Assembly (NCBI GenBank): GCA_020073365.1
Contig: JAIQFL010000018.1
Location: forward strand, 1 to 57,957
Origin: Terriglobia bacterium
Lineage (GTDB): Bacteria; Acidobacteriota; Terriglobia; Bryobacterales; Bryobacteraceae
DNA: 57,957 bases
Reading direction: 5' to 3'
The translations under genes were made by a program, and so were the position numbers. This document shows, one piece after another, positions 8,588 through 19,208 of the stretch; the first letter of the stretch is position 1, and every line of letters starts with the position of its first letter. The notes beneath the pieces were generated by a model. It saw nothing but the letters and a program-made list of their open reading frames with translations. It searched no databases and was not told the origin of the DNA.

Positions 8588-9685
8588 GTGGTGTTGCTCG
8601 TCACCGCCGGGCTGCTGGTGCGCACTCTGCAAAACCTCGAGTCGGTCAACCTCGGGATGAAGACGCTGCAGCGAGTGCACAGCAACTCGGAAGCCAACCG
8701 TTTCTACCAGGGCCTCATCGCACGCTTGCGCAGCGTCCCTGGCGTGCAGTCGGTTACCGTCATGAGCAACCGCATCGGGACAGGATGGAGCAACAACACC
8801 GGCGCCGCTGTGGATGGCAAGCCACCCCTCGGCGACAAGCCCGCGCCCATGCGTTGGAACGTCGCCGGCCCGGACTATTTCCACACAGTTGGCACGCCCG
8901 TGCTGCTCGGCCGCGATTTCACCGATGCCGATTCCGAATCCGCGCCTTTGGTGACGATCATCAACCAGACGTTTGCGGACCGCTACCTCAGCGGCCGACC
9001 TCCCCTGGGCCACGCCGTCAATCTCGGCAGAGGTCCCGAGGGCCAGTACACGATCATCGGTGTGGTGGTCGACAGCAAGTCCACGGGCGTGCGCGAAGAG
9101 GCCCACCCGATGGCCTACTTCCCGTATGTGCAAATCAAGGGCAACGCCACCCTGCACTTCGAGGTGCGCACTGCCGGCAATCCCGCGACGTGGTTGCCCA
9201 CCGTGCGCCGCGCCGTCAACGAGTACGCCCCTGGTCTCGCGCTCCTGCAGCCAATGACACAGCAAGCCCAGTTCGAACGGAGCTTTTCCGAGGAGCGTCT
9301 CTTCTTCCGCCTCTCGATGTTCTTCGGCCTGCTCGCCGCTCTCCTGGTCGCTACCGGCCTCTACGCCACTCTCGCCTATACCGTGAGCCGCCGCACATCC
9401 GAAGTCGGCGTACGCATGGCGCTTGGCGCACAGCGCAGCCAGGTACTGTGGATGGTTCTCCGAGGCAGTTTCCTCGTCACCCTGATCGGGGTCGTCATCG
9501 GTCTGCCGCTCGCCATCGCCGCCACCAAACTCGTGCGCTCCGTGCTTTTCGGCGTGACCCCCGGCGACCCGATCACCTTCGTCGCGGCGATCATCGGGAT
9601 CGGTCTGGTGGCCTTCCTGGCCAGCCTGATCCCTGCCCTCCGCGCCGCCACCGTCGATCCATTAGTCGCCCTCCGGTACGAGTAG
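8588..9685 (+). pseudogene. ADOP/MacB-type permease, C-terminal half only
   Basis: About 365 residues: VVLLVTAGLLVRTLQNLESV (a TM segment with the family R-T-L motif), a periplasmic core domain (VPGVQSVTVMSNRIG, GPDYFHTVGTPVLLGRDFTD), then FtsX-like TM segments and RRTSEVGVRMALGAQRSQVL, ending LRAATVDPLVALRYE at a natural stop. The ending is canonical for ADOP permeases of about 800 residues. The N-terminal half, including its start, is missing and replaced by the ParB-like fragment in another frame, so no translation start is available. Confidence 0.8.
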
Positions 9686-10280
9686 CTTGGCGGGCGGAGT
9701 TGCGACACCGAGCCGGGCTCGGCGGCATCAACGTAGCTTCCGATATCACCAGATAACGCCGTGCACAGCACGCCCGACTGCTCACAGCAATGCGCCAAGC
9801 ACTGATGGCAAAACGCTCGCAGGGCGAGGCGCACCAGGAACCGGACATGTTCGTCGGACGTGGGCGGCATGGTGAGGTAACGACATCGACGGGCAACTAC
9901 AAAGCGAACTCAACCTGGCGTTCGAGGAATACCTGCGCGCCACCGGACCGGAAAAGATGGAAGCCAAACGCCGCTACCTGGACAAGCTGCACTCCTTCAG
10001 CGCTGGTGATGCCGACCCGACAATTAGCCTGCGCTATGGTGGAGGTTTTGCGCCGCATTGCCAGCATAAGATGTGCTGTTAACCACAAACTTTCAGACAC
10101 TCAGTGAGGTGAGAGCGGATTTGATTCTTAGCGGAAAACACAGGGTTGAAAGTCAGAAGTTTCAGTGTATACTGACGTGGTCGAGAGCAGTAACGCGGTT
10201 CCCGAAGACTTCCTACTTAGGGATGATTCCCAGTGCGGAAAACTACAAATCGGAGCGGTCAACATAGGGGAGCCTAATCC
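9686..10280. other. Low-information stretch between the permease fragment and the next gene
   Basis: Apart from the helical remnant at 9876-10082, no gene or repeat is recognisable. The last 20 bases contain an AGGGGAG ribosome binding site for the gene at 10281. Confidence 0.45.
9876..10082 (+). pseudogene. Possible remnant of a short helical protein
   Basis: The frame after a TGA at 9873 encodes GQLQSELNLAFEEYLRATGP and EKMEAKRRYLDKLHSFSAGD, then loses coding character and stops at 10080. The amphipathic Glu/Lys/Arg pattern looks like real protein, but no start codon or family is visible. Confidence 0.3.
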
Positions 10281-11030
10281 ATGAGCAACGAGCAACTGTT
10301 GGGTCTCGTCGAAGAGGCGGGATTCATCTTCCGAGGCAGAGTCGTGAGGCGGGGAACACCGGAGCAGCATTCGGTGCCCGGCGCCGAAGACCAGACGGCA
10401 ACGGTAGCGGTGGCGGAGATTCTCCGCTCCACCGACGTAATGAGAGGCCTCGCTGGCATGGAGGTCATCGTCGTTGGCGAGCATGCGGCTGGCATGAAGG
10501 AGGGGAGCAGCCACATATTCCTCACCACGTGCCTGGTGCTCGGCGACCATGCAGTGCTCCGCGATCTGGCCCATTTCGAGGCATCGGGCGATGCGGTCCG
10601 CGATATCGCGGAGGCGGTGAGAATCGCGGAAGAGCGGCCGTTGCACCAGCGCGTGGCGGGCGCGGAACTCATCGTCACCGGCAAAGTCTCCGCCAGCCGC
10701 CCGTTGGCGCCGCCGTCCATCCGCCGGTCCGAGCACGACCCGGATTGGTGGATTGCCAGCGTGGCCGTGCGGTCGGTGGTGAAAGGCGCCAAGGTTGGTA
10801 AGGAGATCGACGTAGTCTTTGCCAACAGCGAGGACATTGCCTGGTACAAGTCGCCCAAGCTGCATGAGGGCGCGGGCGGCATCTTCATTCTGCGAAAAGC
10901 CGATCCGAAGGAGGTTCCGGAGAAAGGGGAGCGTACCACTTACCAGGCCACCGATCCGTTGGACTTCCTGCCCGCCGAACGGCTTCCCGAAGTGGAGCGC
11001 GCGCTCGAAAGAGGAAAGGGGGATCGCTAA
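10281..11030 (+). CDS. Conserved-type hypothetical protein paired with the Cys-tailed propeller protein
   Basis: 249 residues from ATG 10281 with AGGGGAG 9 bases upstream. The product has a repeated layout: GFIFRGRVVRRGT (about 14-26) and LIVTGKVSASRPL (about 130-142) each open a beta-rich unit that mentions a cost or transport-like strand (TATVAVAEILRS; WIASVAVRSVVKGAKVGKEI). Acidic charged helices end the protein. No signal peptide or catalytic motif is seen. The next gene starts one base after its stop, so the two are surely cotranslated. The function is unknown; the duplicated beta pattern suggests an OB-like or NTF2-like fold, but that is a guess. Confidence 0.7.
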   Translation: MSNEQLLGLVEEAGFIFRGRVVRRGTPEQHSVPGAEDQTATVAVAEILRSTDVMRGLAGMEVIVVGEHAAGMKEGSSHIFLTTCLVLGDHAVLRDLAHFEASGDAVRDIAEAVRIAEERPLHQRVAGAELIVTGKVSASRPLAPPSIRRSEHDPDWWIASVAVRSVVKGAKVGKEIDVVFANSEDIAWYKSPKLHEGAGGIFILRKADPKEVPEKGERTTYQATDPLDFLPAERLPEVERALERGKGDR

Positions 11031-11031
11031 C

Positions 11032-13461
11032 ATGGCCGACCTCATCAAAGTCGTCAACATGATCCCCAAGCTGTCGAGCGGGGAAGCCAATCAGGACAGC
11101 GAGCCTAACCTCGCCGTCAATCCGGCCAATCCGCTGGAGATGGCCGGCACGGCATTCACTCCCAGTCCCAGTGGCGGCAAGAATTCGCCGGTCTTTTACT
11201 CCAGCGACGGAGGCAACACCTGGAGCCTCAGGGACATCATCGCCGGCACGCCGGTACGCGATCAAACTCTGCGCTTCGCCACCAGCAGCGGCAATCTTTA
11301 CGCCAGCGTGCTGTGGGGCCCCGGGGGCCTTTCGACCATCAATTTCGACATTCTGCGCACCAACAACTTTTCCGGCCTGACTCAAATGACGAGGCTGGCC
11401 ACGAGGACGAATGACGACCAGCCGTTCATCCAGGCCGCCACCGTGCCCTCCGGACCCGCGGCCGGCAAGGACCGCATCTACGTCGGCAGCAACGATCACG
11501 CGCCCGCCAACGTTCCCGCCACTATGGACCTCTCGCTGGACGCGGCTGCCGCCGTGCCCAGCACCAGCACATTCGTGCTCGAAGCCCGCGCCGTCGGTCG
11601 CGACGGTTTTCCGACGCGTCCCGCCGTCCACCCCGACGGAACCGTCTATGCCATCTTCTACGCCACCGTCGGCCCGGGAGGCACGTCCGACGTGGTCATC
11701 GTACGCGACGACAACTGGGCCAGCGGCGCCACTCCTTTCCAGGCGCTGATCGATACCGGCGATTCCAAACAGGGCGTTCGCATCGTCACCGGCGTCAATG
11801 ACCCCTACAACGGCCTGGTCCTCGGCCAGCAAAGAATCGGCAGCGATCTTTCGGTCGCGGTTGACCCGAACGACAGCGCCATCGTCTATGTCTGCTATGG
11901 CGATTTTGGAACTGGCACCTACACCCTTCACATCCGCAAATCCACCGACTCCGGCGCCACCTGGTCCTCCGACCTCCGCACGGTCACCAACGCCACCAAC
12001 CCGGCGCTGGCTGTCAACAGCGCGGGAAGGCTCGGCTTCCTCTATCAGCACGTCACAGGGATCTCTCCCAACCAGCGATGGGTAACCACCTGCGAGCATA
12101 CGAAGAACGATTTCGGCTCTGTGACCACCCGCTATCTGGCCGACACCCCGGCCGCCACGCCCGCTGCGACATTCAGTCCCTACCTGGGCGATTACTTGTA
12201 CATGTTGGCGTTGGGCCGGACCTTTTATGGGATTTTCTGCGCCAACAACGCTCCGGACAACGGCAATTTCCCCAACGGCGTTACCTTTCAGCGGAACGCC
12301 AACTTCACCACGCACACGCTGCTCGCCAACGATAACGTCACTCCCGTCCCCGTATCAATCGATCCCTACTTCTTCAAAATCACAGTGGACTACGGCACGG
12401 TGGTGACCGCCATTGCCGACAGCGGCAGTTTCGGCCACGTGTGCGTGGGATCGTTCGTCGACGAGATCCTCACGATCGACAACAGTGGCACCGGCCCGCT
12501 TTCGATCTCGAACATAACTTCGTCGTCCGTCGACTTCCTCGCCCCCAGCGTGCTCTCCTATCCGATCAAGGTGGAAGCCGGTGGATCGGTGGACGTGGTC
12601 ATCCGCTTCCAGCCCCTCAGCCTTGGCGCCAGGGTGGGCACCATCACGATCTTCAGTGACGATCCCGCCGGGCCGCACAAGGTCCCTGTATCCGGCGATG
12701 CGGTGTCGCCGCGCCTGAGCCTCGTGGTGGCCGATAAGGGCGATTTCGGCCGCGTGTGCGTCGGGTCGTTCGTCGACCGTCCCGTGATCCTCAACAACAG
12801 CGGCGCCTGTACGCTCTCCGTCACTAACATCACCTCCACTTCGCCCGAGTTCCTTGTGCCGCTGGTGCTGTCCTTCCCGCTCACCATTGGGCCAGGGGAC
12901 GTGATCCCGCTGCCCATCCGCTTCGAACCGGCCAGCGTCGGAGCCAAGTCCGCCACCCTCACCATTACGAGCAACGATCCGGCCGGTGCGCGCACCGTCA
13001 CTCTCACCGGCGAGGCGCCCTCCGGCAAGCTTGCGGTCAGCGGATCGCTCTGCTTCGGTGGAGTGAAGGCCTGCTGCCGCGCCGAACGCACGCTCTCCAT
13101 CTGCAACGTAGGCGATTGCGCGCTGCACGTCACCAGCGTGCAGTTCAAGCGCAAGAGCCGCCACTGGAAGCTCATCAACAACCCATTCCCGGCGACCCTG
13201 CACCCCGGCTCGTGTCTGGGCGTCGTGATTCGATACAAGGCCACCGAGAAGTGCCCGATTGCGTGCGAACTGGTGATCGTCAGCGACGACCCAACCACAC
13301 CGGTGAAGACTCTGGACGTAATGGCCTACACTATCTGGAGCCCCTGCAACTGCTCCGGCTGCTGCGACGAGTGCAAGAAAGGATGCTGCAGCAAGACTCA
13401 CGACGACTGCTGTTGCCAGGGAAGCGCCGACGACTGTTGTCAGGACGAAGACGACGAATAG
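11032..13461 (+). CDS. BNR-like beta-propeller with choice-of-anchor D domains and a Cys-rich tail
   Basis: 809 residues from ATG 11032, preceded by GAAAGGGGG. Residues 1-440 carry sialidase/BNR-like blades ([28 protein letters not shown]). Residues about 445-565, 565-675 and 680-770 are three Ig-like choice-of-anchor D/HYDIN-type units ([60 protein letters not shown]), each with [12 protein letters not shown] endings. The last 38 residues contain 12 Cys in CC, CCC and CxC groups with Asp and Lys, resembling a metal-binding tail. No signal peptide is evident, so export would need another route. The gene overlaps functionally with its upstream partner, with a 1-base gap. The family is recognised; the function is unknown. 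Confidence 0.75.
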   Translation: MADLIKVVNMIPKLSSGEANQDSEPNLAVNPANPLEMAGTAFTPSPSGGKNSPVFYSSDGGNTWSLRDIIAGTPVRDQTLRFATSSGNLYASVLWGPGGLSTINFDILRTNNFSGLTQMTRLATRTNDDQPFIQAATVPSGPAAGKDRIYVGSNDHAPANVPATMDLSLDAAAAVPSTSTFVLEARAVGRDGFPTRPAVHPDGTVYAIFYATVGPGGTSDVVIVRDDNWASGATPFQALIDTGDSKQGVRIVTGVNDPYNGLVLGQQRIGSDLSVAVDPNDSAIVYVCYGDFGTGTYTLHIRKSTDSGATWSSDLRTVTNATNPALAVNSAGRLGFLYQHVTGISPNQRWVTTCEHTKNDFGSVTTRYLADTPAATPAATFSPYLGDYLYMLALGRTFYGIFCANNAPDNGNFPNGVTFQRNANFTTHTLLANDNVTPVPVSIDPYFFKITVDYGTVVTAIADSGSFGHVCVGSFVDEILTIDNSGTGPLSISNITSSSVDFLAPSVLSYPIKVEAGGSVDVVIRFQPLSLGARVGTITIFSDDPAGPHKVPVSGDAVSPRLSLVVADKGDFGRVCVGSFVDRPVILNNSGACTLSVTNITSTSPEFLVPLVLSFPLTIGPGDVIPLPIRFEPASVGAKSATLTITSNDPAGARTVTLTGEAPSGKLAVSGSLCFGGVKACCRAERTLSICNVGDCALHVTSVQFKRKSRHWKLINNPFPATLHPGSCLGVVIRYKATEKCPIACELVIVSDDPTTPVKTLDVMAYTIWSPCNCSGCCDECKKGCCSKTHDDCCCQGSADDCCQDEDDE

Positions 13462-13587
13462 AGCTCCCTGGTTTCGCAGGGGGGGCGCAGGAGTTTCCGC
13501 CCGCAAATCGGGACGAATAGTCGGCGTTAGCGGCATCGAAACGGGTCTCCCGCTCGGAAGTTCGTCCTGCGCACGTAGCGGCTGGGC

Positions 13588-15150
13588 GCGCTCCCATCGC
13601 CATGCGCACGCCAATCTCGTGAGTGCGGCGAGTGACTCCATACGACACCACGCCATACAGCCCTACGCCCGAAAGAAAGATTCCCAGGATTGCGAAGATC
13701 CCCAACAAGCCCGCCGCGGCCTGCCAGAGGAGAACGCCAGGCCCATCTGCTGGCGCAGCGTGACCAGCGAATGCAGGGTAACGCCGGGGACCTCCTCCCG
13801 GAACGTTTTGCGGACGGAGTCCGCCATCGCCGCTGGATCGCCTGCCGTCTCGATCAGCAGGGTTCCCGCGCCGCGCGTGAACAGGAAGAAGAATGGCGTT
13901 GGCTGTTCCAGCAGCCATTGGTATTTGCCCGTCTCGACTACGACGATCTGGCGATCCTTGCCGCCTACCCGGATAAACTGGCCGATGGCGCGGCCGTCAT
14001 CACCCCAGAAACGGCGCGCCATCTGCTCGTTCACGATGGCCATTCCGGCGGAATCGGACATTGTGAAATCGCGGCCGCGAAGGATCGCCGTGCCCATTGC
14101 GGTGAAATACTCCGGGCCCACTGCATTGCCGGCGATCCCCACCGGCTCAGCCGTAACACCCGGAATGGACACCTGCTGCGCACCTCCGCCCGAACCGCTG
14201 AGCGGCGGATTCCCGACGGAACTGATGCGCTGCACTCCGGGAACCGCGCCTAACCTGCCGAGCATATCCTCGTAGTTGAGGTTGGGACGCTCCGCGTTCG
14301 GGAGCATGGTTGCGAAAAGCACATGCCGGCCGATGTCGAAGCCGGGCCGAATGTGCTGCACTTGGAAGTAGCTCCCCACCAGCAGGCCGGTTCCGACTAG
14401 CAGGAATTGCGAACACGCGATCTGCGCAATGATCAGGGAGCCCCGGATCCAGGACCGCGATTTGCCGCCGGAAGCCTCGCCTTTGAGTGCCGGCGCCAGA
14501 TCCGGGCGGGAAACGCGCAGACCGGGCAGCAGTCCCGCGGCCAATGTGGTGATCATCGCAAGCGCCAGGCTGTAGGCCAGCAGGCGGGCATCCACGCGCA
14601 GACCCAAGTCTATCGTCATGGGAAGCGACGGCAGAGCCGCGGGGAGCGCCTGGATCAGCGCACATGCGAGCAAGAGGCCGAGTCCGGCGGCTGCCAGCGC
14701 TAGCAGCGCACTTTCGGCGAGCAACTGCCGAAGCAGGCGCCAACGCCCCGCGCCAAGGGCAAGGCGCATGGCGAACTCCCGGCGACGCGCCTCGCCTTGG
14801 GCTAACCGGATTCCCGCGACATTTGCGCAGGCTATCAGCAGCACCAGGCTAACCAGGGAAAGTATGATGGCGCCGATCACGGCCATCCCAGGATTGTCTA
14901 CTGGGCGCAGATTTACGGTCTTGGCTCTGTTTGTGGCGGGATATTCCCTCGTAAGTTGCGTCGCGATGGCGCTCAATGCAATCTCGGCCTGCTGTCGGTT
15001 GACGCCATCGCGCAAGCGGACGGTGACATCCACCGGCCATTTGCCGCGCTGCATCATGCCTTCGCGATCGCCCTTGTCCCAGACGGAGGCCACGCTCAAC
15101 GGGCCCCACACGTCGGTGGGGTGACACAACCGCCGCAAGCGGTCGCGCGC
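13588..15150 (-). pseudogene. ADOP/MacB-type permease, truncated at both ends and frameshifted
   Basis: The minus strand encodes VDVTVRLRDGVNRQQAEIAL, a TM segment (LVSLVLLIACANVAGIRLAQ) followed by RRREFAMRLALGAGRWRLLR, the second repeat with SLIIAQIACSQFLLVGTGLL, and a periplasmic core. Near 13727-13736 one base is missing: QQMGLAF continues in another frame as [13 protein letters not shown] and [20 protein letters not shown] to RMAMGA, then homology stops at about 13588. The N-terminal part of the periplasmic domain is also missing: upstream lies the end of the CHAT gene. Three lesions make this clearly dead. It is the second of three broken ADOP genes in the window. Confidence 0.8.
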
Positions 15151-15152
15151 CG

Positions 15153-16620
15153 TCATTTTCGCGGCCTCCACCCCGCCCCGATGCACTGGAACGCCGCCCA
15201 GTAATAAGGATTGGCGAAGGGCTTCTCCGGCATCCCCCGCAGGCGGAACTGCGCATTCACCGCGTCCACCGCCGACATGCGCACCTTCGATAACTCCTTC
15301 CGCTTGGCGCCGAGCATCGCCTCCAAGTCATCCAGCAGGTAGCGCCTCACGCCCCCTTCATCTGCCCAGCAGCAGGCGTGCAGCGGCAGCAGGTGCAGAC
15401 CTTGACTGGGGATTAGGATCAGGCGCCGGGTGCCTGGGTAACGCTCCCGCAGCCTCTGGTGGACCTTCGTCAGAGCCACGTCGTAGAGCCTGCCACAAGC
15501 TTGATCCTGGTCGTCCTGCCAGAGTGGCGGGTTGCCGCCGTGTTCGTAGCACGTTTTCAGCAGCTTGGAGAACCAGAGGGCCATGTCCTCCGGTTGTTCC
15601 CCTTGGCCAATCCAAGTCACAGTGACACCGGCTACGGGCCACTCGAACAGGAGCTCCCGCAGCTTGGCCGCCGTCAGTTCCGGCACTTCCACCATTTGAT
15701 CCCGGCACAATTCCCGCTCCCCCGGCCCCACCAGAAACACATACGTGCCTTCGGAGGTCACCCGGAACTCCACGAGCACGGCATCCAAGACCCTGGGCAG
15801 CTTCGCGATCTCTTCCATTCCCAGCGGCGGGGCGAAGGGCACATAGTCCGGGTCCAGGCCCCCAAACCGCCTCTCCAGCTCGGTGACTCGGGCCCGCAAC
15901 CCCCGCAAGGCGTCCAGATCCTCCAGTGAACGCACCGCCCCTCGTTCCCGCACCGCTCCCTCGGAACTCGGCGAGCCATCTGCCGCCCGCTCCTTCTCCC
16001 GCACCTCCGCCAGATACCCCTGGTACAGCGCCCAGTCCTGGTCCGAGACACACTTTGGCTTCACCTCTTGCCGCAAAAGGTGATCTCCTAAGTTGCGCGT
16101 CTTGAACCGTTCGGTCAGGTCCAGCGCCACCGCAAACTCCTCCAAACGCACTGCAGAGATCACGGCCCGCTCCAGTGCCCGCCAGGATTTCGCCAGCTCG
16201 CGCCGCCGGGCTGTATCCTCCAGGCCCTCCAGGCGGATGCGCTCCAACACTTCCAGAGAACGTCCGTAGCACTCCAGCGCGCGCTGCCAGTTGCTCCGGC
16301 CGAAGAACAGTCACCCAGGTTGTCGAGCGTCTGGCAGCACTCCAACGGCAGACGATCCGGCGTATATACTTTGAGGGCGTTCTGGTAGCAGGCGATGGCC
16401 CGCTCGAGATTCTCAGTCGGAACCTCCCGCGGTAGATCACCGTACGCAACCCCCAGGTTATTCTGGATCCCGGCCCAGCCCAGGGGGGAGTCCCGCTCAG
16501 TATAGACCCGCAGGGCGTTCTCAAAATGGTCGATGGCCCGTTCCAGACTCTCCCCAAAATCCACACGCAGCCGCTTCAAGTACAATTCTCCCAGGTCGTT
16601 CTGGGTCCGAGCCCAATTGG
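15153..16620 (-). pseudogene. TPR-CHAT protein, truncated, frameshifted, protease core deleted
   Basis: The upstream part (16620 to about 16312) holds TPR units of the W-A-x-x-Q-N-x-L-G type (NWARTQNDLGELYLKRL; GWAGIQNNLGVAYGDL; LECCQTLDNLGD). One base is lost near 16309-16311 and the frame resumes as FFGRSNWQRALECYGRSLEV. A CHAT domain follows: LILIPSQGLHLLPLHACCWA holds the catalytic His. The usual V-L-S-A-C-E-T-G-L segment with the catalytic Cys is absent: YLLDDL is joined to EAMLGAKRKELSKVRMS and the canonical end NPYYWAAFQCIGAGW. About 150 residues seem deleted in frame. The N-terminus is lost at the junction with the TonB fragment. CHAT proteins are caspase-like peptidases; this one cannot be active. 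Confidence 0.78.
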
Positions 16621-17805
16621 AATCTTCTTCGGCGCCATGGGGGATTTGTTCCAGGCGGCGAATCAAACCGGCTTCAGCCGGACGACGACGTACAACGGTA
16701 CGCTTAACAATGGCTTGGACGGGTACCCCTATAGTCTGGCCAACCCGTTCCCGGCCGCCCCGCTGCCTGCACTAGGCGCCGGCTTGGGAGCCGACACCAA
16801 CGTGGGCGGCAGCATTGCAGTGGTGCTGCCCCATCCCAAAGACTTGTACGTCCAAAGATGGACGTTCGGCGTCCAGCGCGAACTGCCGGAGCGGATCGTG
16901 CTGTCGATTGCCTATACTGGAGACCGCGGCGTGCATCTGACCACAAACAAGAACCTGGACGCGCTGCCGAACCAGTACCTCAGCACTTTGCCGACCCGAG
17001 ACACAACCACGATCAACTATCTCGGCGCCCAGATCCCCAATCCGTTTAAGGGCCTGGTGCCGGCGGGAACTAGCCTGTACACGAACTCGACCATTGCCCG
17101 GTCGTCGCTGCTTGCCCCTTATCCGCTATTCACGGGCATCACGTACAACACCCAGCAGGGATCTAACATGTACAACTCGCTGCAAGTGAACGCCGAGAGA
17201 CGGTTCGCGAACGGGTTCACGGGGACGTTTGTCTTTACCTGGCAGAACGACATGGAAGCGACGAGCTTCTTGAACGCCGGCGACCCGCTTCCCGAAAAGC
17301 TACCCGCTACCACGGACTTCCCGGTGTACTTCTCGGCTAGCGGCATTTACAGCTTGCCTATCGGTCACGGGCGCATGCTGCTCGGCAACAGCTCCAGGCT
17401 CGTCAACGCCCTCCTGGGAGGGTGGCAAATTGAAGGAGTGTACCGGTATCAATCGGGCCCGGCCCTTGGCTTCGGCAACGCCCTCCTCAATGGCACTTGC
17501 CCCACTTTGGCGTCGATTCGCCCTACCAGCGGATCAGCGCACCTATTTGAGATGGTTCAACACGTCGTGCTTCAACACCGTCTCGAGCCAACAACTAAGC
17601 AACAACCTGATCACTTTGCCTGCTCGCTTCTCCTACATCAGAGGCATGCCTTTGAGTGTAGCGGATCTCTCCGGAATCAAGAGGTTCAAGATCAGCGAAC
17701 GGGTAAACGTTGAGATGCGGTGGGAGTTCCTGAACGCATTCAACCACGTGTGGCTGGGCGCCCCCAACACGTCTCCTACCAGCGGCGCGTTTGGCCAATG
17801 TGGTA
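16620..17805 (+). pseudogene. Oar-like TonB-dependent receptor, C-terminal fragment, frameshifted
   Basis: From the junction at about 16620 the plus strand reads GIFFGAMGDLFQAANQTGFS, then DLYVQRWTFGVQRELPERIV and LSIAYTGDRGVHLTTNKNLD, NSLQVNAERRFANGFTGTFV, and GGWQIEGVYRYQSGP, the barrel of an Oar-like receptor. Near 17500-17530 the frame shifts to QRTYLRWFNTSCFNT and later VEMRWEFLNAFNHVWLGAPN, the canonical last strands. The final aromatic-ended strand is missing: homology stops after GAFGQ at about 17805. Plug and N-terminal domains are absent. Compare the intact paralog at 36332-40012. Confidence 0.8.
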
Positions 17806-18009
17806 CGGAGCAGAGTTCACCCCGCAGGGTGTACTGGAGCGGACACATCACTTTCTGGGCGCTGGCGATGGCCCGAATGCGCGTTCACGCGGCGGAAGGC
17901 GACGGAGGCGAAATTCCGCTTTGTAGCCGCGGATGGGAAACGATGAAACCGCCGCCCAGCCCGCCGTGGGTTTGCCCTCGTTGACAAGCCCCTCACGCCC
18001 GAATCGTGG

Positions 18010-18312
18010 AAAATCTCATCCCGAGCCCTCTGAAACCGGCGCTCCATGAGGTCCTTCAACTTCGCCCGGCTCGCTTCGATGAAATGTTCGCTGACGGCGC
18101 TCTTCTCCAGCCCGTAGGCCTCGGTGAACTCGCGCACCGCTTGGCCGTATTTCCTCGTGCTCAGGCCGAGGATCAACTTCTCCCACACGCTTTCCGTCAG
18201 CGATTCGCCACGGTGAAACATTTCGTAGCTGCCCAACCGCACTTCCTTGTCGTCTGTGGTCCGCACGCGCGGCCGCTGGATCGGAACCTTCTGGCCAGGG
18301 CAACCGATTGAA
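18010..18312 (-). pseudogene. IS256-like transposase fragment
   Basis: The minus strand encodes KVPIQRPRVRTTDDKEVRLG, SYEMFHRGESLTESVWEKLI and LGLSTRKYGQAVREFTEAYG, then LEKSAVSEHFIEASRAKLKD. This matches the N-terminal region of mutator/IS256-type transposases that precedes the DDE core. The catalytic part is absent, since coding similarity ends near 18010, and a stop lies just upstream of the fragment. It is flanked by the truncated TonB receptor, so it may mark the agent or site of the rearrangement. Confidence 0.7.
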
Positions 18313-18665
18313 GGGAACTACATGGTTCTCGATTTTGTGTCGCTCCGGGCGGCTGTACAGCGCCGCCCTCCGCACTTTTCTGAGCATCCCGGCTCACGCC
18401 ATCTGGAACCAGAACACGTCAAGTCCACAAAGCTGTTCCGCTGTGGGTCTGCGATATTCCGGCAAGGGATGGGCATGGTCATTGCTTCGTCTGGAATCTT
18501 CGTTCTTTGGTCGGGCGTAAGCAAGGTTGAGTTTTGACGGAGCGGTTCGCGACTGTCTAATCCCAGTAGGAAATCCGAGCAGAGGGCGTCCGGACCGATG
18601 ACGGCAGAGCGGTCTCCATCTCTGAGACCGTTGGTCCAGGGTTAAAATGGTCGGGGAGCCCTTCG
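18313..18665. other. No gene recognised; possible promoter at its end
   Basis: Degraded sequence follows the IS256-like fragment. Just before the next gene is TAAAAT (18643-18648), a reasonable -10 element 18 bases before ATG 18666. No convincing -35 is seen. Confidence 0.35.
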
Positions 18666-19208
18666 ATGAGCAACTATTTGCAGCACTATGTTGATTGGGG
18701 CCTGTCCCAAATCGTGTTCGTCTCCAGCCGCGAGAAGGAGGTCGAGAGCGGCTACAATCTCGAAATTACCTGGGAGACCGTAGTGGCTCGCAAAGGGCAG
18801 GGTTTCGTGGAGGTAGTGGCCCAAGAGCGGGTTTCGTTTGCGCCCGGCGCAGGAAGCAGGAGCGTCGGGAAGGATTCGGAACGCCTGATAGCGGCGGAAG
18901 AATACCGAAAGACCGCGCAGGGAAAGCCAATCCTCGACACGCCCGAGGCATTGGCTCGATTGCAAAAGGCAAAGGACGCTGTCGCGGCCGGTTACGCTCG
19001 ACAGGAGGAACTTCGCGCTCTGCGGGCGCCGCTCTATAAGAAACTCGACGAGTTGACTCCGAAATGCCCGGATTGTGAAAGGAAGATGGTGCAGAGGAAG
19101 AGCAGGAGCGGGGCGTTTTGGGGCTGTCCTACTTATCCTCAGTGTGACGGCACCAGGAGCATGACGGCGGAAGTGAGGCGGATTCTTACCGAAATCGCCG
19201 ACACTTGA
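18666..19208 (+). CDS. Topoisomerase-type C4 zinc finger protein
   Basis: 180 residues from ATG 18666. The C-terminal 45 residues form a zf-C4_Topoisom module: CPDCERKMVQRKSRSGAFWG then CPTYPQCDGTR, with four Cys placed C-x2-C...C-x5-C. In type IA topoisomerases such fingers bind single-stranded DNA. Here the catalytic domain is absent and the first 130 residues are novel charged sequence (LGLSQIVFVSSREKEVESGY; a helix around EALARLQKAKDAVAAGYARQ). It is likely a nucleic-acid-binding accessory protein. Its stop overlaps the TTG start of the next reading frame. Confidence 0.7.
   Translation: MSNYLQHYVDWGLSQIVFVSSREKEVESGYNLEITWETVVARKGQGFVEVVAQERVSFAPGAGSRSVGKDSERLIAAEEYRKTAQGKPILDTPEALARLQKAKDAVAAGYARQEELRALRAPLYKKLDELTPKCPDCERKMVQRKSRSGAFWGCPTYPQCDGTRSMTAEVRRILTEIADT

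Noticed and set aside
8540..9265. 241-codon minus-strand frame
   Set aside because: It is antisense to the ADOP permease fragment and has no motif.
10885..12315. 476-codon minus-strand frame
   Set aside because: It is an antisense shadow of the propeller gene, rich in Val, Gly, Ala and Asp, with no domain pattern.
12355..13656. 433-codon open frame on the minus strand under the Cys-tailed protein gene
   Set aside because: It mirrors a GC-rich plus-strand gene with clear domains. Its Val/Gly/Arg-rich product has no recognisable motif.
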